Assembly: GCA_020226215.1 (NCBI GenBank)
Contig: CM035231.1
Location: 49,442,876 to 49,506,875, forward strand
Source: Sindora glabra
Taxonomy: Eukaryota > Streptophyta > Magnoliopsida > Fabales > Fabaceae
DNA: 64,000 nucleotides
Direction: 5' to 3'
Below the pieces are notes generated by a model. It was not told the DNA's origin. It searched no databases and saw nothing but the letters and a program-made list of their open reading frames with translations. The translations under genes and the position numbers were made by a program. Positions 1-12,164 of the stretch are shown here, in pieces (position 1 is the first letter of the stretch; every line of letters starts with the position of its first letter).

Positions 1-2300
1 AACCAAAATCCTTTTCTGTTAATATGTCAATATTATAGGTTATTTAGTCCTTCACCTCTTAACTTGGAAGACATATCTGGAATTCTTATTTTGATGGACC
101 TATGATGTATTAATTTTATAACTTTTTAGGTTATGAACCAACACTTATTTATTGAAATAGTTTTTTTTTAATTTGTTGTACTGTAATGACTTAATATTAT
201 TATCTATATTGTCCTAATTATGTCACCATAGTATCCTGGCAGTTTTAGTCCTAAGCTTCTTTAAAAACAAAAGAAAACTAATAGCAGTGACACTTCTATT
301 GTTTGCATTTGTTTCAAGAAAGGCGAGATAAGTTTAAGTATGAGTTCCTTTATAATCTTAAACATTTAAGAAATCATTTATTTTTCTTGTGAGTTTCATG
401 ATATTTCCTTAATGAAGCATTAATAAGCATATGGAAATTAACTTTTACTCAAAAGGTATTTCCAATTTAGATCTTTGCATTCATTTGTGATTTCCATAAG
501 AGAAGAAAATATGAGTATTTTTTTACACATTTATTCTATTTAAAATATTATTCTATTTTATGATTTCATTTCTATAATGAAATAGTAAAAAAGATGTGGG
601 TTAGTGTAAAAAGGTCAAGACTTAAGATTTAGTTTCATTTACAAACACAATTTGACTAAGATTTCATATTTTTTTATCTTCTGTGTGCATGTTTTATGCC
701 ATGTTTTATCTGTGAGCGTAAAGTTGACATAGTTGACAGTGAATTACAATGTCATCATCATAATGTATCTCTGCCATGTTTTGTGCCTCGGTAAGAAAGT
801 GGAATTTTGATTTTTTTTGTATATAAGGTGTGCATGGAATATTCAGTTATATTAATCTAATATTTATCTTCTTTTATAAATAGTCAGAGTAGGTGTCATA
901 TAAGTGCAAAGTTAGTTCAAAGAATGCATTTTCATTTTTAGCTATGAAGGAAATTTTATGGATGATACTTTGACTAAGATTTTCTATTTTTTTAAAGTCA
1001 CATTTTTGTCCTTTTCTATATTGTTTGCAATCTAACATTTTTTATTTATTTGTGGAATTCTTTAACGCAAAAATATCCTAACTAATCATCTTTGTACTTT
1101 TTTTTGAGCTACGTGCAAACAAATACTATTATGTTTATTTTTCCACTTTTATCCTTGTATATGCTCCTATATGCTCTTACATATCTTACAATCTTATATT
1201 TTGTTTCTCTTTTACATTGCAAATGCTTTGAATCTTGTGCAATATTTAATCAATTTAGAAAGTGATTCCAATCCAAATGACTAGGATCAAGAGTTTGTAT
1301 GCCAACACTCTTTCCTATTTAAACTTACTACTTTTTAAATTTGTTTAAAGAACTTAACTTTTGGAATCTTGCTTTACATTTTTTTTCCTTTACTTCATCT
1401 TTCTTTATCAGAAAAGTGTTATATTTTGAACTTTTTCCTAGCTTTCATTGTTTTCCAAGAGGTTATTCATCCTTGAAGAAGCAAGGTAAGATCAATCTTA
1501 ATTATTTTGGCCTATAATGTTCTAGAGTTGTATGCTTTCATTCATATATGCTTAGGTACTAATTATTCTTACTAATTTCTTTTTGTCTTATCTCCTCAAG
1601 CTTCTTTTAGCTTTCATTATGTTTCAACAATTCATTCATTCCTAAAGACAAAAGGTATTTCTTTCTTATATTGTTTTGTCTAATATTGTTATAGAAAGGT
1701 ATATCTTTTAATTGATTTAATTTTTCTGTCATTTTTGTGTTTAACTTTGCTTCTATTTAAATATCTACCTTAGCTACTAGTAATATGAGATTCAACTATT
1801 TTTTAACTCTATTTTTGTTTTTAACTTTGCTTCTATTTTTTTTCAATTTTCTATTTAATATTGATTTACCTATCTATTTTTATTTAGGAACATTCTTAAC
1901 ATATGATAAGCGATGATATCTTGGTTGGCTCTAGAATTAGAATTAGAATTAGAATTTATTTTTCAAGTTGGTACTATTGCAATTGAATACTTTCATTCTA
2001 GTGGAAAGATAGTTGTTCTCAAGTATTGAAATTATGGAAGCAACGTTAGTGGAGCAAACATATAGTGAAATACTTTACTCTTTCTCTTTAGTTTTATGTT
2101 TGTATAATATAGTTATATTAGTGTCAGTATAGGGTATTTTTAGCAAGAATTACTGCCTTTCAAAATTGAAAACAGTTAGTCTGACTTACTTAGTGTTATT
2201 ATATTGTTATATTCATCTTTTTTTTTTCAATTTTAAATTTACATTCTATATATTTACATATTTGACACTTATCTATTAAATTCATTAATTAGTTTCTCAT
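1..2300. other. AT-rich intergenic sequence, no gene seen
   Basis: No open reading frame of note and no recognisable domain on either strand. There is a short GAATTA/AGAATT run near 1930-1955. Two related stretches near 1440-1490 and 1608-1660 both read roughly AGCTTTCATT...TTCATCCT/ATTCATTCCT followed by a purine-rich AAG(G)TA, so they may be an old local duplication. The stretch may be flanking or non-coding sequence of the Helitron-like remnant that follows. Confidence 0.6.
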
Positions 2301-2309
2301 AGGTAGCCG

Positions 2310-3640
2310 TGTTAATTCAATTGCTATCATCAATGACAAAAAAGAAACTTGGAAAATTATTGCTTTTACTGCCTGCATTTGGTGCCATATGAAAAAAAAA
2401 GATCAAATTTAATTAATAATATTGAATTTATATTTGTAGATGAGAAAGTAATAAATTTTTGCTTTTATGTTTTTAGTTGAGTTATAATAGTTAAATATAT
2501 CTAACAACACTATTATTTTGGTTTTAATTTTATATGAATTGATTAGGGGTACCATATTCATGGCACTGTAAAGAATTTCCTCATAAACAAATTTAAGAAT
2601 ATTTTAGTTAAGGAGAAAAGTTTCTTGGTACAATACTTTCATGTTGAGGAGAATAATGATGATTATAGATGCATTAAACACTCTGTATCGAACAGTGCTA
2701 AATAAATCTTTTGTCATTCAACCAAGAGAAGTTGTAATCCCTTGTCATGGATTTGAATTTGTTGATTTTGAGGATATCTTGTTGTAGAAATGTCCTAAAG
2801 AATATATGATTGGTAGATTTTATTCACTTCAAATTGATAATTCCTTTTTAAATTTGTTGGGTTGTATGAAATTTCTTATCTAATTTGTTATAATTATTTT
2901 TTTAGACATGATTGGTGAGGTTAGCTATGTTAGTGATGTTAATGAATACACTAACAATGGAGTTACAAGCAAGAGAATTGAAGTTGTTTTGATTGAGTCA
3001 AAGTAAGTTTAACCATTCTAAGTTTCTTTAAATTCACTTTTAGGGAATAATAACATTATTAACATAGAAGTCTTAATAATTATTATTTTTTCCAAAGGTA
3101 ACCAATTGAAATGTGTATTATAGGGTGCATATGTTGAATATGTATTAGATTACATCAAGGATAACAATAGCAAGAAATTAATCAATATTATGGTCTTCCA
3201 ATTATGTTGTATTGAAAGTTTTGGAGGTATTTTCATATTAACCCATAGAATTTTCATTTATATATATATATATTTAAAAGATAATGGTTACCTTATAAAT
3301 TCTAATAATATTGTGGTTTGATTTCATCAATTTTTTTAACTTCATCAATAATTACTAATTCCTTGCGAGCTTTGAAGATAATTTTTAATCCCAACATACC
3401 AAAATATGAAGACTTGAAGAAATTGTATGCTTATGTCACCTATCTGTAATATAAGTATCTAATTTATTTTATCATCTAATTTGATTTTTTTATATTTAGG
3501 ATTAATTTGTCCGATGATACTTATTCTTAATGTTACACTCAAGGCTCAAGTTATGCTGGTTATAACCTTCGTGAAGACTTCCTTTATCCAACTCCTAGAA
3601 AGACTGTAACGAAGATTGCTGCATCAACTAAGGTAATATT
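2310..3640 (+). pseudogene. RPA1-like / DUF223 OB-fold protein remnant
   Basis: Translated pieces in several frames resemble the plant RPA70-like single-stranded-DNA-binding (DUF223/OB-fold) proteins common in Helitrons. The first, near 2335-2390, reads NDKKETWKIIA-, like the domain start that contains DTWxIxVRV. The second, near 2555-2690, reads IHGTVKNFLINKFKNIL then a phenylalanine- and valine-rich strand with DYRC. The third, near 2905-3000, reads MIGEVSYVSDVNEY. Later pieces (YVDYI/FQLC, then IIFNPNIPKYEDLKKL) match the second OB-fold. Each piece is broken by stops or separated by AT-rich gaps. Some gaps could once have been introns. It lies directly upstream of a PIF1-like helicase remnant on the same strand, which supports a common mobile origin. 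The family call rests on remembered motif patterns, not a search. Confidence 0.55.
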
Positions 3641-3689
3641 TTTTGTATTGAATCTTAAATCTAGTTTGAGTTTGTTATAATAAATATTG

Positions 3690-4795
3690 TTTTAAAGCTC
3701 TTGATAGAACACTTAGAGATATTCTTTAGTTTGATATTCTAGATAGTTATAACTTACCATTCAAAGGAAAAACTATAGTTTTTGGTGGTGATTTCCATCA
3801 AATTTTACCAATAATCCTATGAAGAAACTGTACTGATATTGTCAATGCTACATTGAACTCTTCTTATTTATAGGATTATTGTTAGGTGTTGACCTTAACA
3901 AAAAACATGCATTTTCAAGTAGAGTGTTCTTCTTCTCTTTAACTTCAAAAACTAAAGGAATTCTCAAACTAGATTTTAAGCATTGGTGATAGGAAATTTA
4001 AAGAGACCAATGATGATGAAGTTAACATAGAGATCCCTGAAGATCTTTTGATTAAAGATTTCAATGATCCAATTGAAGCTATTATTCATTCAACTTATCC
4101 TTTTCTATTGCATGATTTTGACAACAAAGAAAGCTTACATGATTCAACTATTCTTTATCTAAGGCTTTGTACTGTAGATGAGGTCAATTCTTACATTTTA
4201 TCATTAATTGAGAATGAAGGTAGAAAATACTTGATTTTAGATTTAATATGCAAAACAATCTTAAATAGGTGTTATCAAGTCGATTTGTTGACCCCAGAAG
4301 TTTTGAATGGGATACAATATTCAAGATTGCCTAATCATAGTTTGAAACTCAAGATTGGTATTCTTATTATGCTCACAACAAATATTGATCAATTTGCTAG
4401 TTTTTGTAATGCAACAAGATTGTCGATTACAAAATTGGTGAATCATGTGATAGAAGTTGAAGTTTTAACAAGAAGAAATATTAGTTTAAAGGTTTTCATA
4501 CCTCAAATGGTTTTGAGTCCCTCTCAATCTTGGTGGCCTTTCAAATTGCAAAGAAGGCAATTTTCAATTATAGTTTCATATATAATGTTTATTAATAAGA
4601 GTCAAGGACAACCGCTAAAGGAAGTTGGATTCTATTTGCCAAAATTGATATTTAGTCATGGTCAACTATATGTTGGTATATCTAGAGTTCGAAGTAAGGA
4701 ATGATTGAAAATCTTAATTCATGACCAAGAGAAGGAGGATTCAAATATTATAACTAAGGTTGTATTCAAAGAGGTGTTTCAAAATCTTTAACAAT
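3690..4795 (+). pseudogene. Helitron/PIF1-type DNA helicase, C-terminal remnant
   Basis: PIF1-family helicases in Helitrons unwind DNA during rolling-circle transposition. About 3694-3860 translates as ALDRTLRDIL then FKGKTIVFGGDFHQILPII, the Walker-B-like GGDFxQxLPV region, followed by VNATLNSSYL-DYC-VLTLTKNM. Several in-frame stops break this part. The longest open stretch (about 4000-4704) continues with an EIPEDLLI region, a TPEVLNGI-like turn, LKxGxxxMLxTNID, a CNATRL loop and the hallmark end MFINKSQGQPL...VGFYLPKLIFSHGQLYVGISRV, typical of SF1B motifs V-VI. The conserved final arginine-rich SRxxS context is altered. No Walker A motif or N-terminal Rep domain was seen, so only the last third or so of the protein remains. 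It is not expected to be functional. Confidence 0.85.
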
Positions 4796-4799
4796 ATGT

Positions 4800-5068
4800 A
4801 AGTTTATTCTCATCTTTGAACTTTGAATTATTTTTTCTGAAATAGTATATCTCTTCCAATTATATAGTATCTTAGTAACTATCTTTTATTTTATGACAAT
4901 ATTAATTAATACAAAATCTTACAACTCGTGCATTACATCGTTTACAATCTAGTTTCACCAAAAAAATTTTAATAAATAATTTTTTTAATATCTATAGAAT
5001 TCGAAATATTTATTTTTGAACTTCTCAATTTATAAAATATTATAACTCTTATTGAAAATGATAATTCT
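4800..5068. other. AT-rich spacer after helicase remnant
   Basis: No coding signal seen. It could contain the 3' end of the Helitron. I could not find a convincing hairpin followed by CTRR. Confidence 0.5.
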
Positions 5069-5071
5069 AGA

Positions 5072-6066
5072 AGTGTGTGGCTAAGATTAGTCAGAAGTGG
5101 GGTTGGTAGGATAGATGGATAGCTAGAATTGTTTCTCTTATCCTTTGTTTAAAATGGGTATAAAGGGCGGGGGGAGAAATGGAATAGGTGAAATTTACAA
5201 TTTCACCTGTTTTGGCAGCTAGTGAAATTTGAGAAGGGGAGTAAACTAAAATGCAATTTTCGGTAGGGCCCACCAATGATATCTCCCTCCCTGGAATATG
5301 AGGTGAAATGGTAAATTTTTTTGTGAATTCTACTACTACCCTTCTATTCAAACACAAGACTGAAACTTTGGAAGCAAAGTCCCAATTGCTATGCCTTTTT
5401 ATTTTTTGCTTATTAAACTAATTTTAATATCTTTTTAAATATAAATAAATAATTTGTGTGGTTATACATAAAAAAACTCATGAATGCCATTATCAAAGGC
5501 TGCAAATGAGACTCTACAGTGGAAAGACCAAACTAATACTTTTAATTTTTATTGAAGGATAATTTAAAATTTTATAAAAAATACTTTTTATAAAATATAG
5601 TTATAAAATAATAAATTAGGAAAAATATTTTATTAATTCAAAATAAATTTTGTGTAATTATGTAATTTTTATTATATTTTTTATTAAATTTTTTTATCTC
5701 ATTCATCATTAAAATAAAAATAAATTATGTATAGTCAATTACTATTTAATATTATCAAATAATAAATAAATTATATATAATTAATTTTTTAGAAATAAAT
5801 TATTATAATCAATTATTTACATTTCTACTAAATAAGGACATTATGATAATTTAATTTAATTCCATTTCCTCCCCCTTCAATTTTCATTCATTCCAAATAA
5901 AAAAAATTAATTTCACCCCTATTTCCTCCCCCTCCCATTTTTATTAATTTCAAACAACTTAAATGCAAAATTTTTTACCTCCAATTACTCTCCTTTTTAT
6001 TTTCTTTCACCTTTATTTCCTCCCCTACGTTTACACCTCCACCTAAACGAGCATTAGTGTGGCCAA
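5072..6066. mobile_element. Candidate fold-back / MITE-like insertion
   Basis: The G-rich stretch at about 5165-5200 (GGGGGGAGAAATGGAATAGG then TGAAATT) is the imperfect reverse complement of the C-rich stretch at about 5910-5940 (AATTTCACCCCTATTTCC then TCCCCCTCCC). More pyrimidine-rich copies of the same motif lie at about 5860-5880 and 6005-6030. The middle is AT-rich and non-coding. A short, similar sequence, GTGTGG(C)TAAGAT / GTGTGGCCAAGAT, lies just outside both ends (about 5076 and 6057). This is either a degraded target duplication or coincidence. The 88-residue minus-strand reading frame at 5091-5357 lies within the left arm and looks non-genic. Confidence 0.4.
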
Positions 6067-6484
6067 GATGCGAGAAGCACTTGAATATAACCCTCGGCAA
6101 CTTTATCTTTCTTTTCCAGAAACCCCTTTCTTTCCCACGACTCATTCTCTAGGTCTCCCCTCTCTCCGTTCTTCCGTTCCTCTTCCTCGTCGATGCTGCT
6201 ATTTCTGGCGTCCTTCGGTGGCCGCGCGGCCACTGCGCGCCACCGTGGTCTTGTGCACCCTTCCTCTTGACTGCAACGCTCCATTTGAGCTCTCGAAGAC
6301 AGTCATCTGCGGCTGGATGGCAGTACCCAGGGAGCTATTTTCTTTCTTCATTTTTTCGGCAACTAATACTTCCCACGCTGCCGACGGAGCTCCGGTGGCT
6401 TTCTTGGTAGAAGGTGAACCCCTTCAAAGTATAAGATTGTTATATTTTTGCCATAATAGATTAGATTCGATGAGCCCTATATAA
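6060..6484 (+). other. GC-rich island with a 141-codon reading frame, nature unknown
   Basis: This stretch is far richer in G and C than its surroundings (CGTCGATGCTGC, GGCCGCGCGGCCACTGCGCGCC). It reads open for 141 codons on the plus strand and 76 on the minus strand. The plus frame has no recognised domain. Its composition (CTCTCTCCGTTCTTCCGTTCC, a pyrimidine-rich leader) resembles a plant 5' leader or the 5' part of an LTR rather than a conserved protein. Downstream, 6900-8100 is non-coding. I do not assign a product. Confidence 0.35.
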
Positions 6485-6773
6485 CATAATAAATCTGATT
6501 GCATATGGTAGTCTTAGAAAAATTAGAAAATAATTATTCAGGTTGTTAACATAACACAAATAGGGCCTAGAGTAAGGGCTTTTGGAGAGAAATTGGTTAG
6601 CAATTACCATATTTACGATTTACTCCTTTAGATTGCTAAATAGGAAAATAAAGAGCACAGCATGGAAATCTTGAGGACTTTCTTTTGGAAGGAATTAGCT
6701 ATTTGAAATGAGTAATCTATCCTATACCTCATTTTATTTAATCTACGAATTTTCTCTCTAATTTTTACAATCA

Positions 6774-6776
<3 letters not shown>

Positions 6777-6838
<62 letters not shown>
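6777..6838. repeat. (AT)n microsatellite, about 31 units
   Basis: Uninterrupted alternating AT for about 62 bases. Confidence 0.97.
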
Positions 6839-6842
<4 letters not shown>

Positions 6843-8150
6843 TCTATTACGTATAGTTATAAATTCTGATGTAAATATACCTAGAGTACGATAAGATTAA
6901 TTATTTTTTATAGCTGATTTACGGAATACTTAACAGTATTGCTTGTAAGTTGAATTATATAATTCTCTGGTATTATATTGTTAGTAATATTTTGTGGGCT
7001 ATGTAGTATGAGCCTAGCACTGTTGATTTATTGTGTTATATTGTTGCTATTTTGGTCTGAAATTGTCATTGATGTTAAATGGATAACCTGTGGCCACTCG
7101 AATGAGGTGTGGTACTGCTGTTTATTAATACTGCTATTGTTATAATGAAAGTATGTTGTTGAATGAATTGTGGGTTGTTGTACAATGTGAAACAGATGCC
7201 ATGGGCATGTGTGATGTGATGGGGGAGATGAATTGATGAAATTATGAAATAATATTGGATTCTGAAAATTGTTTGTGAATGGATAAGGGTGACACTAAAA
7301 AAAAATAAAGTTGGGTTTGTAAATAGATATGGTTGACCCTAGAGTCACAAAGGTGGTTTGTTTGTTTTAGTTTTTAATGTTTGTTGGATATGCCTTGTGT
7401 TGTATATTTTATGATTTGTGCATGCAAAGTTATTTGTGTAATTGTGTGGTTGATTATGAGATTATGGATGCAACAATGTTGAAATATAATGTTATATACT
7501 GATGTTAGAAACTTGTTTTCTAATATCGGAGGTATGTATCATTCTTATATGGTTTGTAGATTTTCCTGGCAGTTTATTTGGTGTATATGTGTGCTAGTAA
7601 AGAATATAGTTACTAGATTGCAAGAATTTATTGGGCGTTATAGCCCAACTTTCCTAGACGCCCTTGAATGTGGATGAACAGGAAAATGCAATGATGAGAA
7701 ACTTGCTTACTTAATAAAGAATATGTATGAAAACTAGTGAATTAATATTAATTAGCTTCTTCAATTGCAAGCATTCTTTAAGTAAATTTTAATGTTGATT
7801 GTAGATTCTCATTGTATTCATATAACTTATTCTTCCTTTCGTTGTTGAATATTTCAGGTTTGACTTGATTTATCAAGTTAAGCCACTCCTTGGAGGTCCA
7901 AAGCATTTTGGATCAAGGATTTGATAGTTAGGGGAAATATCAATGTAAATTAAGTCTCGTTAAATATTGTGGATATTACTTTTGTAGCATAGTCGTGTAA
8001 TAGTGTGTTTAGTTGAGTCAAAGGTTGTTCTTAAGGTAGGTGACCTTATTAAAGTATTCCTAAACAAAGGAAATTTTGTCCACTCATTTCCTTAAAAATT
8101 TGAGTCCCACGTCAGTTCCAACAGAAATAAAAGTATGTCTACTAAGCTAC
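6839..8150. other. Non-coding stretch, nothing recognised
   Basis: Moderately AT-rich with no reading frame that resembles a protein. Near 7852 a TTTCAG is followed by less AT-biased sequence, so a non-coding transcript exon is conceivable, but there is no further support. Confidence 0.5.
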
Positions 8151-8155
8151 AATCA

Positions 8156-8309
8156 GGAAAATTCTACGATACCCCGAGAGGGTTTCAAACCCGGGGTGAC
8201 GTGGCATGTTCTGAGCCGTCGGATGAAATTATAAAATTTCATCCGACGGCTCAGAACATGCCACGTCACCCCAGGTTTAAAACCCTCTGGGGTGCCATAG
8301 TGTTCCCCC
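8156..8309. mobile_element. Near-perfect palindromic (fold-back) MITE
   Basis: Two arms of about 75 bases meet at 8231-8234 and are almost exact reverse complements. The inner ~52 bases of each arm (from CCGGGGTGACGTGGCATG to GACGGATGAAATT on the left) match nearly perfectly. The outer ends (GGAAAATTCTACGATACCCC and GGGGTGCCATAGTGTTCC) are more diverged. The whole element is about 154 bp with no coding capacity, typical of fold-back MITEs. Each arm holds a GACGTGGC box, an ACGT-core motif of the ABRE/G-box type. No clear target duplication was found. The 62-codon frame at 8135-8323 is only a by-product of the palindrome. Confidence 0.9.
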
Positions 8310-8599
8310 TAAAATCAACATAATTAGTAGTTAGGTTCATGGCCAAAGTGGGCCATGACATTATATATATATATATATGAATGGGCCTTAAACTTAAAAA
8401 AAGAGAAATTATCGTCTAACTGTGCGAGGGATAGATATTCTAAGAGCATCATCAAGCAACAAATTACTTAAAATTATTGGAGGACTATTCCAATTCATGA
8501 GATAAAGTAAAAGAAGTTAACTAATAAGCACATTTGTTTCTTTTTCTATATGTTGATCTTCATCCGATCGGTGAAAGAAGGATTAAAAAAAAAAAGTTT

Positions 8600-11500
8600 A
8601 ATCCTCCCTTGTTACAACTTAAGCATATCCATGTAGACTACAACCTTGATAATGTTTTATGCATGTTGCAGAATGAGGCTGCATAGGTTGTTAATCCAAT
8701 GAAAACTAGTATAAAAATATAGTTATTTCGCCTTATCCAAATCCACTAAATTGTAGAATCCAAAGTAATGATTAATCAACATTTTCATAATGCCATAACT
8801 ATTTCCTAAGATTAATCTTTAACCATGCCCGATCATTTGAATAAAAAAACAGCTTTGTAATTAGTATTTAGAAGTTTAATCCAAATATTTCTTGTAAATG
8901 ACAATCCTTTAATGCATGTATAGGATTTGTTAAAAAGCCAATATAGATACACCACATTGTTGAACCCAAACTTCTTTTTACCTTTATATTTGTAAGAAGA
9001 CCATTGTTGTAGCATTTCTAGATGAATAATTTGATTCTCTTAGGACCTTCCCAAGCTTAGATATGTTTCCTAAAAGAATCTACAATATTTTGACAATGAG
9101 CACTCAAGAAGAAATACGTAAAACAAATGTTGAAAACTCTATTAGAATTGCCTTTCCAAGTTAAAATATTTGAAACTAGTTAATCATTTAGAAAAGGAAC
9201 GACTGCAAATTGCAAGATTACTTCTCATGGGAGCCAATGTTGTAAAATGGAAAAGTCTCATTGGCCTTCCCTAATAATAAAAGCCTTCACATTCAAATGC
9301 AACAATGAAGGAGAAATTAACGAAACTACCTTCTCTCAGGCTTGACTCCTCATCTAACAATCATTCCAAAAGGAAAGTGAGTTGCCATCATTCAACTAAT
9401 TACTTAATATAATACCTTCTAAAACCTTATGTCATAATCTGCCCAAATTTTTCCAAAGGTAAAACTAAATATTATCAACTCAATTACAATTCCTTTAATA
9501 TTTATCTTTTAAAACATTCACTCATAGAGCCATTTCATCAATCATCATCTTCCACGCTAATTTCATTAAGCAAGCACTCCTTATTGAGTTAAGATTACGA
9601 AATCCTAACCTTTTCATATTTACTGACTAGCAGAAAAGTTTCCAAGAAATAGTATAAAGTTTCTTTTCATTGAAATCATACCCTAAACAAAAGATCTTTA
9701 GAACCTTTCAATTTTAGATAGTGTTACGACAGAGATAATAGTCACCTACGTAGAATAAGTTGGAATAGATCCTATTACAAATTTAACCATTACAACTTCG
9801 CATGCCATTGAAAGAAAATTTATCATCCAACAAGTTTATCTTGAATTTTCTTCACTAAATCAGTATAGTTATGCCGAGTTGCCATCTATTATTAAAAGGT
9901 ACCCAAAATACATTTTCAAGTTAGTCATCATAAAAAATTAACATTTATTCACAATTTTTTGTTTTGCTTCTTATTTAGCATTTCTTGAGAAGAAAAAAAA
10001 AATGGATTTAGCTTGGTTCACCTTTTGACTTAACATCTTAGAGAAATGATCCAAACGTGACATAATAGTTTGAATCAGATGAGAAGATGTCTCTCCAAAT
10101 AAAAGAATATCATTAACGAACATAAAATGAGATATACCAAGGCCATTATGACCAACATTCAATAGAATCCACTTTTTTCCATCCACTGCATCATTTATCA
10201 TATGTGATAATTTATCCATACATACAATAAAGAAGTAAGGATATAAAAGGTCTCCTTACCTTATTCCTCTTAAAAGTACAAATTCTCTAATTTTGCTACT
10301 ATTCCATAAAACATTACAAGACATCAAAGTGATACATTTTATAATAAAATTGACCATGTTTGTCTTTATCTGTGTTTCCTTAAGCACTTCCTTAATAAAA
10401 TCCTAATTCAACCATCATATGCTTTCTTAAGATCAACTTCAATTATGAAGAAACTAGTTTTTTCTTTCAATTTTTTCATAAAATATATCATTTCTTGTGC
10501 TATAATGATAATATCTTGGATACATTTATTAGGGACAAAACTAACTTGAAAAGGAGCTATCATATCAAGAAGAAAATTCTTGAGTTAATGAATAATATTT
10601 TTTGCAATGCATTTGTACACTATGTTACAAAGAGAAATAAGTCTAAACTAGTTAGTAAATTCTGATTTCTCCAATTTAAGAATGAAACAAACTAGAGTTT
10701 TATTCATATCTCAGATCTCTCTTTTGGAACACTTCTTTAACAAAATTGAATATCTTTATACCTACAATTTGCTAATTTTTTTGATAAAAAATCATAAGGA
10801 AGCCATCATCCCCTATAATTTTAGTATCGCTAATGGAAAACATACCTTTCCTAACTTCTTCAAAAGTAACATCTTTACTCAAAATCACATTTTATGCTTC
10901 AGATAAATAATGATAAAAGGTTATTGTAAAGGCATAAAGCTGCTCTCCTAAATCATCTTGAAGTAGATTTTTATAAAAATTACAAATCAAAGTTTTCATA
11001 TTCAAATTGTCCTTCACCTAGTTACCCTCCTGATCATGCATCATTTTAATCCCGTTTTGATTTCTTATCACTACTTTAGTTTAGTAAAATTGAGTATTTT
11101 TATTTCCTTAAATTATCTAGACAGATTTAGATTTTAGGTGCCATAAAGTTTCCTCTTGAATCAAAGTTTGGGCATGCTCTCTTCGTGGCTCAGCTTATAA
11201 ATCCCAAAGGTACAGGTTAGATGTCCTTTCTTGTTAATGTTATATCCTAACTATCCTAGTTAGTAAAATTTTCTTCCTTTTTTTTAATATGGTTGAATAT
11301 ATTTTAATTCCAATCCTTAAGAGTTAGAATCAAAGTTTTTAAATCATCAACAATATTAAAACTCACTTTCCATTCATTTGGGAGAGACTACTAAAAATTG
11401 TTATGAATAAGCCAAACATCTTCAAAATGAAAAGGATGTTGATCATTATCACCTATTGAACTATACAGACAATGTAAAATAGGATAGAGGTCTAAGAAAT

Positions 11501-12160
11501 TGAAACTTTTAAGAAGATTTTAGTATACACCTCATTAAATTTGAGATGCCAATCTATGGAACACAACATTTTATCTAATTTTTCAAATAATAGATCATAA
11601 TTAAGGGTTTAGGACCCTTCCATGTGAATCTTCCCCTTACAAGTCAACTTTTACAAGATTATAATTATTAATTCTTCCATTAAAGGTATTAGCTTTTGAC
11701 CACTTAAAAGAGACTCTTCCTTTTTTCTCACTTGGATCTTAAATATCATTAAAATCTCCCAATATTAACCAAAGTGTTGTTATGTTTCAGTTGAGATTAA
11801 AAAAATTATCTTATAGCAACAATGTCATGTTCGTGTTTAGACTAGAATAAATGAAAGCAATGTACCAACTATCACAAAAAATTTCAAGTGGACATATTGA
11901 CAATTATTCAAGATTACCTTTATAGAATTTCTATGACTCTTTTGCTACCTAAGAAACTATCACCATTAGAAACCTCTCAATTGCAAAACCCAAAGATCTA
12001 AAAATATTCTTAGCATTTTGACTTTTAATTCGAGTTTCCAATAAAGCTAAAACTTCAATATTATTAAAGCCCAAAATTGTATTTATTGTGTTAACAAAAC
12101 CTTTTTTCTAACCCCCTACAATTCCACACCACTAATTTTTTAATCATGAAAAAGAGAAGA
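8600..12160 (-). pseudogene. LINE-1 ORF2 remnant: endonuclease and reverse transcriptase
   Basis: ORF2 of plant L1 elements nicks target DNA and copies the RNA by target-primed reverse transcription. On the minus strand the start region near 12.15 kb reads MKKLVVWNCRGLE, the usual APE-type endonuclease opening. WLILGDFNDI follows near 11.77 kb. The linker near 11.13 kb reads WHLKSKSV...IIQGNKNTQFY. The RT begins near 10.65 kb with NKCIQDIIIIAQEMI, IEVDLKKAYD and LRGI. It ends in the longest open piece (9971-10219), which has FVNDILLFGE in place of the catalytic FADD and the following SQKVNQAKSIFFFS. Near 9.8 kb SWKANLLS/GSIPTYS-type sequence follows. Loss of the catalytic aspartate and many stops show that it is dead. 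Confidence 0.88.
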
Positions 12161-12164
12161 AAAA

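Noticed and set aside
5091..5357. 88-codon minus-strand frame
   Set aside because: It lies in the arm of the fold-back candidate and resembles no protein.
10682..10906. 74-codon plus-strand frame
   Set aside because: Antisense to the decayed LINE-1 reverse transcriptase.
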